A stretch of DNA of 6,070 bases, taken from contig PFCY01000019.1 in the NCBI GenBank assembly GCA_002763085.1, positions 12,228 to 18,297 of the forward strand. Direction: 5' to 3'. Both the position numbers and the translations under genes were made by a program. Shown one piece after another: positions 1 through 4,851 of the stretch. The DNA is from Candidatus Pacearchaeota archaeon CG10_big_fil_rev_8_21_14_0_10_32_14 (GTDB taxonomy: Archaea; Nanobdellota; Nanobdellia; Pacearchaeales; GW2011-AR1). Numbering within the stretch: position 1 is the first letter of the stretch; each line of letters opens with the position of its first letter. The notes beneath the pieces are model-generated. The model was not told where the DNA came from. It was given only the letters and a program-made list of their open reading frames with translations, and ran no database searches.

Positions 1-2
1 CG

Positions 3-71
3 GCTTCGCAGATTAATGCTCACAAATTATGCGACACGGAGAACTGGAATTTTTTCGAACGAATAAATTAA
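3..71 (+). CDS. Possible 3' end of a gene entering from the left edge (unidentified)
   Basis: The first 70 bases are richer in G and C than the spacer after them and have no stop in two plus-strand frames. One frame ends with TAA at 69-71 and would give about 22 residues ending in NWNFFERIN. The other starts at base 1 and ends with TAA at 64-66, finishing in TGIFSNE. The first looks more protein-like, but this is a weak preference. Two seven-T tracts follow at once, as expected after an archaeal gene. The stretch is too short to recognise a family, and it could be non-coding: a 7-bp inverted repeat (GATTAAT 11-17, ATTAATC 67-73) brackets it. Confidence 0.25.
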   Translation, partial: ASQINAHKLCDTENWNFFERIN

Positions 72-77
72 TCCAAA

Positions 78-98
78 TTTTTTTAATAATATTTTTTT
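78..98 (+). terminator. Double T-tract, probable archaeal terminator
   Basis: Two runs of seven T (78-84 and 92-98) are separated by AATAATA. Archaeal RNA polymerase terminates at T-rich tracts without needing a hairpin. The position just behind the possible end of a gene entering from the left fits this role. In such AT-rich spacer DNA, T-runs also arise by chance. Confidence 0.4.
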
Positions 99-163
99 AT
101 AGAAGATGTTGATAATCTTGAAATATATGTGATAAAACTTAATCCAATAAAATCGTAAGGATA

Positions 164-195
164 CCCCGCCCTTTAGGGCTAGGAGGATCTCATCC
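164..195. repeat. 32-base hairpin repeat, copy 1 (second copy at 4326-4357)
   Basis: This copy opens with CCCCGCCCTTTAGGG and ends with ATCTCATCC. It aligns without gaps to 4326-4357 with three mismatches over 32 positions. It contains a GCCC/GGGC hairpin around TTTA and, behind it, GGAT-CTC-ATCC. An AGGAT (158-162) / ATCCT (192-196) pair closes the whole unit. The G+C content stands out sharply from the surrounding AT-rich spacer (67-265), which holds no other gene. A GCCCTNNAGGGCGGGG-like hairpin is typical of the right end of IS200/IS605 tnpB elements, so this may be a decayed end or a non-autonomous derivative. That origin is inference; no tnpB or tnpA is present. Confidence 0.6.
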
Positions 196-233
196 TAATT
201 AAATATCTGAATTTCCTAAAGAGTGTCTGTCAC

Positions 234-239
234 AAAAAA
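234..239 (-). terminator. Probable T6 terminator of proS
   Basis: Read on the minus strand, the sequence GAATTTTTTGTG follows the proS stop codon by about 26 nt. A short T-tract at this distance fits archaeal intrinsic termination. No hairpin precedes it. Confidence 0.35.
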
Positions 240-265
240 TTCGTAATCTATTAATTTTAAATATT

Positions 266-1768
266 TTAGTACGCCCGTGCAACATAGACGATATGATTTG
301 CTTTTTTTGAGCAGATCGCGCATTTAGAATTTGTAGATAATTTTTTGTCTTCGTCGAATTTTGTTCCCCTCACAAATGCTCCCGTTTCTTTTTCTATTTT
401 GGCTGCGCACGATGTACCAGCTTTTTCAGTCGAGCAAAAAGAAATTCTAGCAATTCCATTATTTTCTATTATCTTTTTTATTCCAGATAGATTTTCTGAA
501 TCTTTTATTCTTCCTTCAAAAATCTTGTCTGCTTTTTGAATTAAATTTTTTGTGAATTCTTTAGAAATTTTTTCTATTGTCTTTATTGCGTCTTTTTCAG
601 GAACAACTTCTTTTTTATCTGTATCTCTTCTAAAAATTGTTATTTTTTTGTTTTCTAAATCTTTAAGACCAAGATCAATTCTGATAGGAACACCCTTCAT
701 TTCCCAGTAATTGAATTTTTCTCCGGGACGTTTTTCAGATAAATCAACTTCAACTGAAAGACCTAACTCTTCAATTTCTTTTTTTAATTCTTTAGATTTT
801 TTTATTAGTTTGTCATCGTCTTTATTTATTGGGACTATTGCAACTTGGAGAGGAGCTATTTCGAAGGGAAATTTAAGTCCTTTGTCGTCTCCGTGAACTA
901 TAATCACGCTGGCGAAAATTCTTGAGACTGCCGGACCGTAACAGGTTATCCATGCTAATTTTTCTTTTCCGTCTTTGTCTTTGAACTTTACATCAAATGC
1001 TTTTGAAAAGTTTTGAGATAACATATGAGTTGAAGGTTGCTGGATCACTTTTCCATCTGGATTTAATACATCTGCTGCGAAAGTTCTTGAAGCGCCCGGA
1101 AATTTATCCCAAGATGGTCTTTCAAAGAAAATAAAAGGAAGTCCAAAAATGTCATGGAGAACTTCTTTTGTAGTATTCATATCTTCTTTGACTTGTCTGA
1201 ATGCATCCTCTTCTGATTCATGGGCACAGTGCGTTTCAATCCAGTGGAATTCTCTGCTTCTAAGGAATGGGCGCGTCGCTTTTGTTTCGTGACGGAAAAC
1301 ATTTGCTCTTTGATAAGTTTTGAATGGTAAATCATTATAACTTCTTATCCATAATGAAAACATCTGATAAAATGCAGTTTCAGAAGTTGGTCGAAGCGCT
1401 AGTTTTTCTTCGAGTTCTTTATCTCCGCCATGAGTCACCCAAAAGACTTCTGGAGTGAAACCGCCGATATGAGAACTTTCTTTTTTGAGATTGCTTTCTG
1501 GAATGACCGTCGGGAAAAAGTAAGGTTTATGACCTTTTTTTTGTAGAACTTTTTCTAAGTAATAATACATCTTTTCCATTGAAAGAACGCTCCAAGGTTG
1601 GAAAACTAAAAATCCTTTTACATTATATCGTAAATCTGCAAGTTCGGTTTTTTGAATTATTTGGGTGAACCATTCTGAAAAGTTTTCGTCTTTTTTTACA
1701 GTAAGGCCTTCTTGAGATGGTTTGATTTCTTTCGGTTTTTCTTGTGAAACTTTTTTATCTCTACTCAT
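266..1768 (-). CDS. proS: Prolyl-tRNA synthetase, archaeal type
   Basis: This class II aminoacyl-tRNA synthetase joins proline to tRNA-Pro in the cytoplasm, using ATP. The 500-residue length and layout match the archaeal/eukaryotic type. A charged N-terminal tail (about 1-28) precedes the catalytic core with motif 1 around 53-75 (P58), the proline-pocket RPTSE at 126-130 and motif 2 from R159-x-E161 through TRPFLRSREF (165-174) to H180. Next come motif 3 around 275-297 (R283, then HGDDKG 292-297) and the anticodon-binding domain (about 305-410). The C-terminal domain carries four cysteines (445, 454, 483, 486), a likely zinc site, and ends in the family's conserved terminal Tyr (ARAY). There is no bacterial-type editing insertion. 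Motif 3 reads YGPAVSR where the family usually has WGLSTR or similar. The start is the first ATG of the frame, with a TATA-like box 25 nt upstream and no ribosome binding site, which suggests a leaderless mRNA. It appears monocistronic. Confidence 0.97.
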   Translation of the reverse strand: MSRDKKVSQEKPKEIKPSQEGLTVKKDENFSEWFTQIIQKTELADLRYNVKGFLVFQPWSVLSMEKMYYYLEKVLQKKGHKPYFFPTVIPESNLKKESSHIGGFTPEVFWVTHGGDKELEEKLALRPTSETAFYQMFSLWIRSYNDLPFKTYQRANVFRHETKATRPFLRSREFHWIETHCAHESEEDAFRQVKEDMNTTKEVLHDIFGLPFIFFERPSWDKFPGASRTFAADVLNPDGKVIQQPSTHMLSQNFSKAFDVKFKDKDGKEKLAWITCYGPAVSRIFASVIIVHGDDKGLKFPFEIAPLQVAIVPINKDDDKLIKKSKELKKEIEELGLSVEVDLSEKRPGEKFNYWEMKGVPIRIDLGLKDLENKKITIFRRDTDKKEVVPEKDAIKTIEKISKEFTKNLIQKADKIFEGRIKDSENLSGIKKIIENNGIARISFCSTEKAGTSCAAKIEKETGAFVRGTKFDEDKKLSTNSKCAICSKKANHIVYVARAY

Positions 1769-1785
1769 GGAATGTGAAACGTTAT

Positions 1786-1806
1786 CTTATTTATTAAGGT
1801 TTTGTT
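1786..1806 (-). promoter_or_regulatory. TATA/BRE-like promoter of proS
   Basis: On the minus strand, AACAAAACC (BRE-like, 1798-1806) runs directly into TTAATAAATAAG (1786-1797). The TATA-like centre is about 25 nt before the proS ATG, so transcription would start at or next to the start codon. The 12 nt between this box and the palindromic element at 1810 mean that the element sits right against the promoter. Confidence 0.5.
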
Positions 1807-1809
1807 GGT

Positions 1810-2011
1810 GGCTCTGTTGAAAATATTTTTTTATTATTTTTTGTGTTAGGGATTCCCACTATATTTCTTTCTTCGAAAAACCCTACTCGTGACCTCGCTC
1901 ACCAATTTCCCACTTACACCCTTAACACGAAATCACTCGCCCCTAATTTGTGCTTTGAGTTTCCAAGAAGTTAGTCTAACACAAAAAACTTATAACTTTT
2001 TCAACAGAGCC
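1810..2011. mobile_element. MITE-like element with IS6-type terminal inverted repeats, 202 bp
   Basis: The two ends are perfect 14-bp inverted repeats: GGCTCTGTTGAAAA (1810-1823) and TTTTCAACAGAGCC (1998-2011). A second perfect 13-bp pair lies inside: TTTTTTGTGTTAG (1837-1849) and CTAACACAAAAAA (1976-1988). The centre is C-rich on the plus strand and encodes no recognisable protein. The GGCTCTGTTG terminus resembles ends of IS6-family insertion sequences (GGNNCTGTTGCAAA type), so a non-autonomous derivative mobilised in trans is a reasonable inference. IS6 elements usually leave an 8-bp target duplication; the flanks here (TTGTTGGT and CATCTTTA) do not match, so the insertion is old, recombined or of another kind. 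It fills the spacer between cfa and proS, starting 11 nt after the cfa stop, and its T-tract at 1983-1988 (minus strand) may terminate cfa. Confidence 0.7.
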
Positions 2012-2022
2012 CATCTTTAATA

Positions 2023-3159
2023 TCATCTAACGCTGATGTAACCGTCTTTGACGCCGTTTTTTGAAAGTACTATTTGCCAAAGCTGAGTTTTTCTCACTCT
2101 GAACAATCCCGCGCATGAAAGGAGATAATATTTCCACATCCGTTTAAACCTTTCATCATACAATCCAGTTCTTTCAAGTTCTTTCCAATTCTTATCAAAG
2201 TTATGATACCATGCCATCAAGGTTTTATCATAATCTGCTCCGAAATTATGCAAATCTTCTATGATGAATATTTTTTCAATGGAACTTGCAATTTGAGTTA
2301 TAGAAGGAAGCATGCTATTTGGGAAAATATACTTTGATATCCATTGATCTGAAGTAACACGTGAAATGTTGCCACCGATTGTGTGGAGTAAAAATAATCC
2401 ATCATCTTTCATAACATGATGAACAATTTTCATATACTTTTCATAATTTTTATATCCGACGTGTTCAAACATTCCTAGCGAAACGACGTGGTCAAATTTA
2501 TCTTTGTACTTGGACGCCATTAAATCTCTATAATCTATAAGTTTGAATTCTATTGGAAGTCCTTTGCAGAGTTTCTTTCCTAATTCTATTTGTTCTTTGG
2601 AAACAGTTATGCCAACACATGACACTTTATACTTTTCAGAAGCGTATTTCATAAAACTGCCCCATCCGCATCCAATATCGAGAATTTTATCTCCTTTTTT
2701 CAAATTCAATTTTTTACATACTAAATCGAGTTTTGCTTCTTGGGCTTGATCTAGCGTCGAAGCGTCTTTCCAATATCCACAAGTATATGCCATCCTTTTG
2801 TCGAGCATAAATTGGTAGAGATCATTTCCCAGATCATAATGTTTTTCTCCAATGTGAAATGCTTTTGATTTTTTCTGTTGATTAGATACTTTTGATTTCA
2901 AGATATGAAAAACTAGAGAGGAAGCCGTAACTTTTTCGTCTAATTTTGAAGAGATCAATTTGTAGAAAAATTGATCGAGATTTTTGCAATCCCACCACCC
3001 ATCCATATAAGATTCGCCTAATCCGATGGAACCTTTGGAAAGAACTCTTGCATAAAGATCAGTATTATGGACTTGAATATCCCTTGGCTGAGAACCATTT
3101 ACACATATATTGGCAAGTGAAAGCAATTCCTTCGCTTTTTCTTCAAAACTTTGAGTCAT
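2023..3159 (-). CDS. cfa: Cyclopropane-fatty-acyl-phospholipid synthase (SAM-dependent)
   Basis: The enzyme family transfers the S-adenosylmethionine methyl carbon across a cis double bond of an acyl chain in a membrane phospholipid, forming a cyclopropane ring. The 378 residues are close to the 382 of E. coli Cfa and align along the full length. The N-terminal lipid-binding part (about 1-100) is followed by HIGEKHYDLGNDLY (102-115), the catalytic Cys in AYTCGYW (C127), the SAM-binding ILDIGCGWGS (159-168), GMFEHVG (E232), LLHTIG (H259, I261) and NFGADYD (Y310). These match the E. coli active-site and bicarbonate ligands C139, E239, H266, I268 and Y317. The tail TQLWQIVLSKNGVKDG is also Cfa-like. 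A TATA box 25 nt before the ATG suggests a leaderless transcript, although it lies only 34 nt behind the protease gene. Finding it beside archaeal genes suggests transfer from bacteria. Its lipid substrate in this cell is unknown. Confidence 0.95.
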   Translation of the reverse strand: MTQSFEEKAKELLSLANICVNGSQPRDIQVHNTDLYARVLSKGSIGLGESYMDGWWDCKNLDQFFYKLISSKLDEKVTASSLVFHILKSKVSNQQKKSKAFHIGEKHYDLGNDLYQFMLDKRMAYTCGYWKDASTLDQAQEAKLDLVCKKLNLKKGDKILDIGCGWGSFMKYASEKYKVSCVGITVSKEQIELGKKLCKGLPIEFKLIDYRDLMASKYKDKFDHVVSLGMFEHVGYKNYEKYMKIVHHVMKDDGLFLLHTIGGNISRVTSDQWISKYIFPNSMLPSITQIASSIEKIFIIEDLHNFGADYDKTLMAWYHNFDKNWKELERTGLYDERFKRMWKYYLLSCAGLFRVRKTQLWQIVLSKNGVKDGYISVR

Positions 3160-3178
3160 TTACAATAAATAAATCTGT

Positions 3179-3191
3179 TTTTTATAAATTT
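3179..3191 (-). promoter_or_regulatory. TATA box of cfa
   Basis: The palindromic TTTATAAA (3181-3188), within minus-strand AATTTATAAAAAA, is centred about 25 nt before the cfa ATG. This is the standard archaeal distance to a start site at the first codon. It lies in the 34-nt gap behind the protease stop, so cfa can be transcribed on its own. Confidence 0.6.
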
Positions 3192-3193
3192 AT

Positions 3194-4111
3194 TTATATT
3201 AATGTCTGATTAAGCTCTTTAATAGAAATTTTATTGATTGTATCTCTAAGATAATTTGATTCTAGAGCAAAACTCAGACCTTCTCCACTCCCAATTTTAA
3301 AATTGTTGATTCCGACGACATTCCCTCCTTTATTAATAAGCGGGCCTCCTGAATTTCCCGGATTTAATGCGGCGTCTGTTTGTAAGTATGAATCTTCTTC
3401 ATTAATTCCCGAACGGTGAACGGCTGAAATAATGCCTTCAGAAACTGAAAATTGAAGGCCTAATGGATTTCCTATCGCAATAACTTTTTCTCCGACCTGG
3501 ACAGTGTCTGAATCTGCTAAAGATAATGCGTCGTAAGATCCTGGAATTTTCAATAGGGCTACATCAAAATCACCGTCGTAACCGATGAATTCCGCTTCTA
3601 AAATCTCCTTATCAAAGTTTATTGCACTTACTGAACTTGCTCCTGAAAGAACGTGTGCGTTTGTAACGACATATCCATCATCGGTGATTACAAATCCTGT
3701 TCCTTGTGCAACATTGGTTCTTATTGTGACAACTGAAGGAACTGAGTCTTCAATAACATTTGAGAAGTCAGATGACGCTGAAGTTTTAAGCTCTGTTAAT
3801 TCTGAATTGAGATCAGATAATTTTTCTTCGGTTTTTCCAACTGAGTCTTGTATATACTTTAATTCTTGTTGAGTTGTTAGTATATTATCCGTAACTTCAT
3901 TTAGTTTTGAATTTGTATCTTTTTGCATCGAATCAAGTCTTGTTGATAAATCATTATATTGAGAGTCTAATTTTATATATAACATGTAGAATGCAGAACT
4001 CGAAAGAATTATGAAGATAATTACAAGACTGGAGAAACTACCGAATAGGATTTTATGTTTTCTATGGAATTTGTAATGCGGAGGATCTTGAATTGATACT
4101 GATCTTGCCAT
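3194..4111 (-). CDS. Membrane-anchored HtrA/DegP-like trypsin-fold serine protease without PDZ domain
   Basis: This is a serine endopeptidase of the S1C (HtrA/DegP) type, expected to act on misfolded or exposed proteins outside the cytoplasmic membrane. A basic cytoplasmic N-terminus (1-20) leads into one transmembrane helix (about 21-46). A heptad-like, probably coiled-coil stretch rich in Lys, Glu, Leu and Ser (about 47-112) then precedes the protease domain (about 117-290). The triad is clear: H153 in VTNAHVL, D183 in DFDVALLKI and S254 in NPGNSGGPL. The oxyanion segment AIGNPLG (212-218) and the LQTDAALNPG signature (243-252) are typical of the family. The protein stops about 50 residues after the catalytic Ser, so the usual C-terminal PDZ domains are absent. 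Oligomerisation might be driven by the coiled coil instead (inference). The ATG at 4109-4111 is supported by an AT-rich box about 25 nt upstream. cfa follows on the same strand. Confidence 0.93.
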   Translation of the reverse strand: MARSVSIQDPPHYKFHRKHKILFGSFSSLVIIFIILSSSAFYMLYIKLDSQYNDLSTRLDSMQKDTNSKLNEVTDNILTTQQELKYIQDSVGKTEEKLSDLNSELTELKTSASSDFSNVIEDSVPSVVTIRTNVAQGTGFVITDDGYVVTNAHVLSGASSVSAINFDKEILEAEFIGYDGDFDVALLKIPGSYDALSLADSDTVQVGEKVIAIGNPLGLQFSVSEGIISAVHRSGINEEDSYLQTDAALNPGNSGGPLINKGGNVVGINNFKIGSGEGLSFALESNYLRDTINKISIKELNQTLI

Positions 4112-4126
4112 TTTATTTTTGAGACG

Positions 4127-4142
4127 AATTTTTTAATTTTTT
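4127..4142 (-). promoter_or_regulatory. AT-rich TATA-like promoter of the protease gene
   Basis: On the minus strand this reads AAAAAATTAAAAAATT, centred about 23 nt before the protease ATG, with no Shine-Dalgarno sequence in between. The outer arm of the inverted repeat 4127-4227 is the same DNA, so the repeat and the promoter overlap. Confidence 0.45.
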
Positions 4143-4227
4143 GCGATTTCGAAGCCCATCGTCCACCCCCTTTCTCGCCCACCCAGCGAATGGTTGAATA
4201 ACGAAATCGCTTTTTTATTAAAAAATT
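4127..4227. repeat. C-rich palindromic intergenic element A
   Basis: An outer perfect 11-bp inverted repeat (AATTTTTTAAT 4127-4137, ATTAAAAAATT 4217-4227) and an inner perfect 9-bp one (GCGATTTCG 4143-4151, CGAAATCGC 4202-4210) are separated by T-only internal loops. The enclosed loop carries TCCACCCCC (4162-4170), then a small TCGC/GCGA hairpin (4175-4178, 4186-4189), and ends with GAATAACGAA. The same order of parts occurs at 4296-4393 and 4751-4815. The minus strand has G-runs of 3, 3, 5 and 2, which might form a quadruplex. No coding potential is visible. The following stretch 4228-4295 shows only AT-rich DNA and nothing identifiable. Confidence 0.6.
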
Positions 4228-4295
4228 AGTTTTATTTATTATGTAAAAATAGTTTATTAAGGTTTGTGGATGAGGAGTCTACTTTGGAGAACGTG

Positions 4296-4393
4296 TTTTT
4301 TCAAGTTCATTAAGGTCACCTCCACCCCCGCCCTTTAGGGTGAGGAGTATCTCATCCAGCCCAGTGAAGCGGTATTAAACGAACTTGAAAAAA
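4296..4393. repeat. C-rich palindromic intergenic element B
   Basis: Perfect 13-bp inverted arms TTTTTTCAAGTTC (4296-4308) and GAACTTGAAAAAA (4381-4393) enclose a C-rich loop. The loop has TCCACCCCC at 4321-4329, directly followed by a CCC-TTTA-GGG hairpin (4331-4340), and ends in TATTAAACGAA. The arms differ in sequence from those of elements A and C, but the inner plan is the same. It contains the second copy of the 32-base hairpin repeat. No gene lies between the protease start and the tRNA (4112-4491); this element and element A account for most of that stretch. Confidence 0.6.
4326..4357. repeat. 32-base hairpin repeat, copy 2
   Basis: It starts with CCCCGCCCTTTAGGG and ends with ATCTCATCC, matching 164-195 in 29 of 32 positions in the same orientation. 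TAAGG precedes both copies, 10 nt upstream here and 3 nt upstream at the left copy. It forms the core of the palindromic element 4296-4393, whereas the left copy lacks the long inverted arms. CTCATCC (4351-4357) can also pair with GGATGAG at 4268-4274, outside the element. Confidence 0.65.
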
Positions 4394-4453
4394 TATTGAG
4401 ATAGATATTTATAATCCTATATAAGTAATGATTCTACTCTGTCTTTTAGTTTC

Positions 4454-4468
4454 CCAAATCTTTTAAAG
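4454..4468 (+). promoter_or_regulatory. BRE/TATA-like promoter of tRNA-Arg
   Basis: CCAAAT (4454-4459, BRE-like) is followed by the palindrome CTTTTAAAG (4460-4468). Its centre is 28 nt before the first base of the tRNA, so the transcript may carry almost no 5' leader. A second candidate, TATATAAG at 4418-4425, would give a leader of roughly 45 nt. The nearer box has the better BRE. The stretch 4394-4453 shows nothing else. Confidence 0.45.
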
Positions 4469-4491
4469 TCTTGAAATACTTGATTTATCAA

Positions 4492-4705
4492 GGGCTCATA
4501 GTTTAACGGATAGAATAACGGGTTTCGGCAGGCTCACTCTCTTTTAGAAAAAAGGTTCTCTTCAGAAAAGAGACCTTGGAGAGAAAGTGGGGTCTGGAAA
4601 TCAGAGAAAACTAAGATAGCAGAAATAAACTTTCTGTTATAATAAACTTTGATTGCAGAGAACTGAAAAACCCCGTTGATCGAGGTTCGATTCCTCGTGA
4701 GCTCA
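4492..4705 (+). tRNA. tRNA-Arg (anticodon UCG), with a 142-nt intron
   Basis: This tRNA decodes the CGA arginine codon. The mature form is 72 nt: 4492-4528 joined to 4671-4705. Acceptor stem GGGCTCA (4492-4498) pairs with TGAGCTC (4698-4704) with one G-U, and the discriminator is A4705. The D stem is 4501-4504/4513-4516, the anticodon stem ACGGG/CCCGT is 4518-4522/4672-4676, and the anticodon TCG is 4525-4527. The T arm is CGAGG-TTCGATT-CCTCG (4681-4697). A20 (A4510) and C35 (C4526), the usual arginine identity bases, are present. The variable loop has only four bases and position 38 is C. The intron sits at the canonical 37/38 site, which fixes both exon borders. CCA is not encoded and must be added after transcription. 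The gene stands alone between the protease and the permease. Confidence 0.93.
4529..4670 (+). other. Archaeal tRNA intron with canonical bulge-helix-bulge splice site
   Basis: The splice motif can be drawn base by base. The helix TTTC (4523-4526) pairs with GAAA (4665-4668). The 5' bulge GGC (4527-4529) is cut after 4528, and the 3' bulge AAC (4669-4671) is cut after 4670. The adjoining intron helix is AG/CT (4530-4531/4663-4664) and then CTC/GAG (4533-4535/4658-4660). The tRNA splicing endonuclease should remove it. At 142 nt it is long for an archaeal tRNA intron. It is folded: one hairpin with AAGGT-T-CTCTT (4552-4562) against AAGAGACCTT (4568-4577), extended by CTCTC/GAGAG (4537-4541/4579-4583), and one 10-bp hairpin (4616-4625/4631-4640). 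No homing endonuclease, C/D boxes or ACA box is visible. Confidence 0.88.
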
Positions 4706-4726
4706 TGATAAAAAGAGGAACATGAA

Positions 4727-4733
4727 TTTTTTT
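4727..4733 (+). terminator. T7 terminator of tRNA-Arg
   Basis: A run of seven T starts 22 nt after the tRNA discriminator base and is flanked by ATGAA/TTCAT. An oligo-T tract this close behind a tRNA is the usual archaeal stop signal. Confidence 0.55.
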
Positions 4734-4750
4734 CATTGTTACTTTAACGC

Positions 4751-4815
4751 AAATTCGTTATCCCACCGCCCACCCCCCTATCACCCACCTGAGGTGACAC
4801 TGAATTAACGAATTT
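4751..4815. repeat. C-rich palindromic intergenic element C
   Basis: Perfect 10-bp inverted arms AAATTCGTTA (4751-4760) and TAACGAATTT (4806-4815) enclose a loop with CCCACCCCCC (4769-4778), a small CACC-TGA-GGTG hairpin (4786-4796) and the ending GAATTAACGAA. The order of parts is that of elements A and B. The G-rich minus strand (runs of 6, 3, 2 and 3) might form a quadruplex. The right arm runs into the presumed promoter of the permease. Together with the T-tract behind the tRNA it fills the spacer 4706-4851. Confidence 0.6.
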
Positions 4816-4820
4816 ACTAA
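4813..4820 (+). promoter_or_regulatory. Possible TATA box of the permease gene
   Basis: TTTACTAA, within TTTACTAAAA, is centred about 35 nt before the permease ATG, which allows a start site some 7-10 nt upstream of the codon. It overlaps the right arm of element C. TAAATATTTAAAATT (4832-4846) also looks TATA-like but is too close to the ATG to serve a transcript that contains it. No ribosome binding site is visible. Confidence 0.3.
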
Positions 4821-4851
4821 AAGCATTGTACTAAATATTTAAAATTAAAAC

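Noticed and set aside
345..896. Two plus-strand open frames (345-539, 711-896)
   Set aside because: Both lie entirely opposite the well-supported proS gene, have no recognisable domain or promoter, and are antisense shadows.
1802..2019. Eight-base target duplication around the palindromic element 1810-2011
   Set aside because: The flanking eight bases (TTGTTGGT and CATCTTTA) do not match, so no target duplication can be claimed.
2543..3872. Plus-strand open frames opposite cfa and the protease (2543-2749, 2946-3209, 3585-3872)
   Set aside because: They are antisense to genes whose catalytic motifs are complete, and their translations resemble no protein family.
4270..4338. Short plus-strand open frame of 22 codons in the spacer before the tRNA
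   Set aside because: It crosses the left arm and C-rich block of element B, has no promoter or ribosome binding site, and its composition is that of the repeat.
4523..4529. Reading the anticodon as TTC (tRNA-Glu)
   Set aside because: That would shift the anticodon loop against the perfect ACGGG/CCCGT stem and the bulge-helix-bulge; A20 and C35 also point to arginine.
4529..4670. Guide RNA (C/D or H/ACA) inside the tRNA intron
   Set aside because: No RTGATGA box C or ACA box is present; a single CTGA near the 3' end is not enough.
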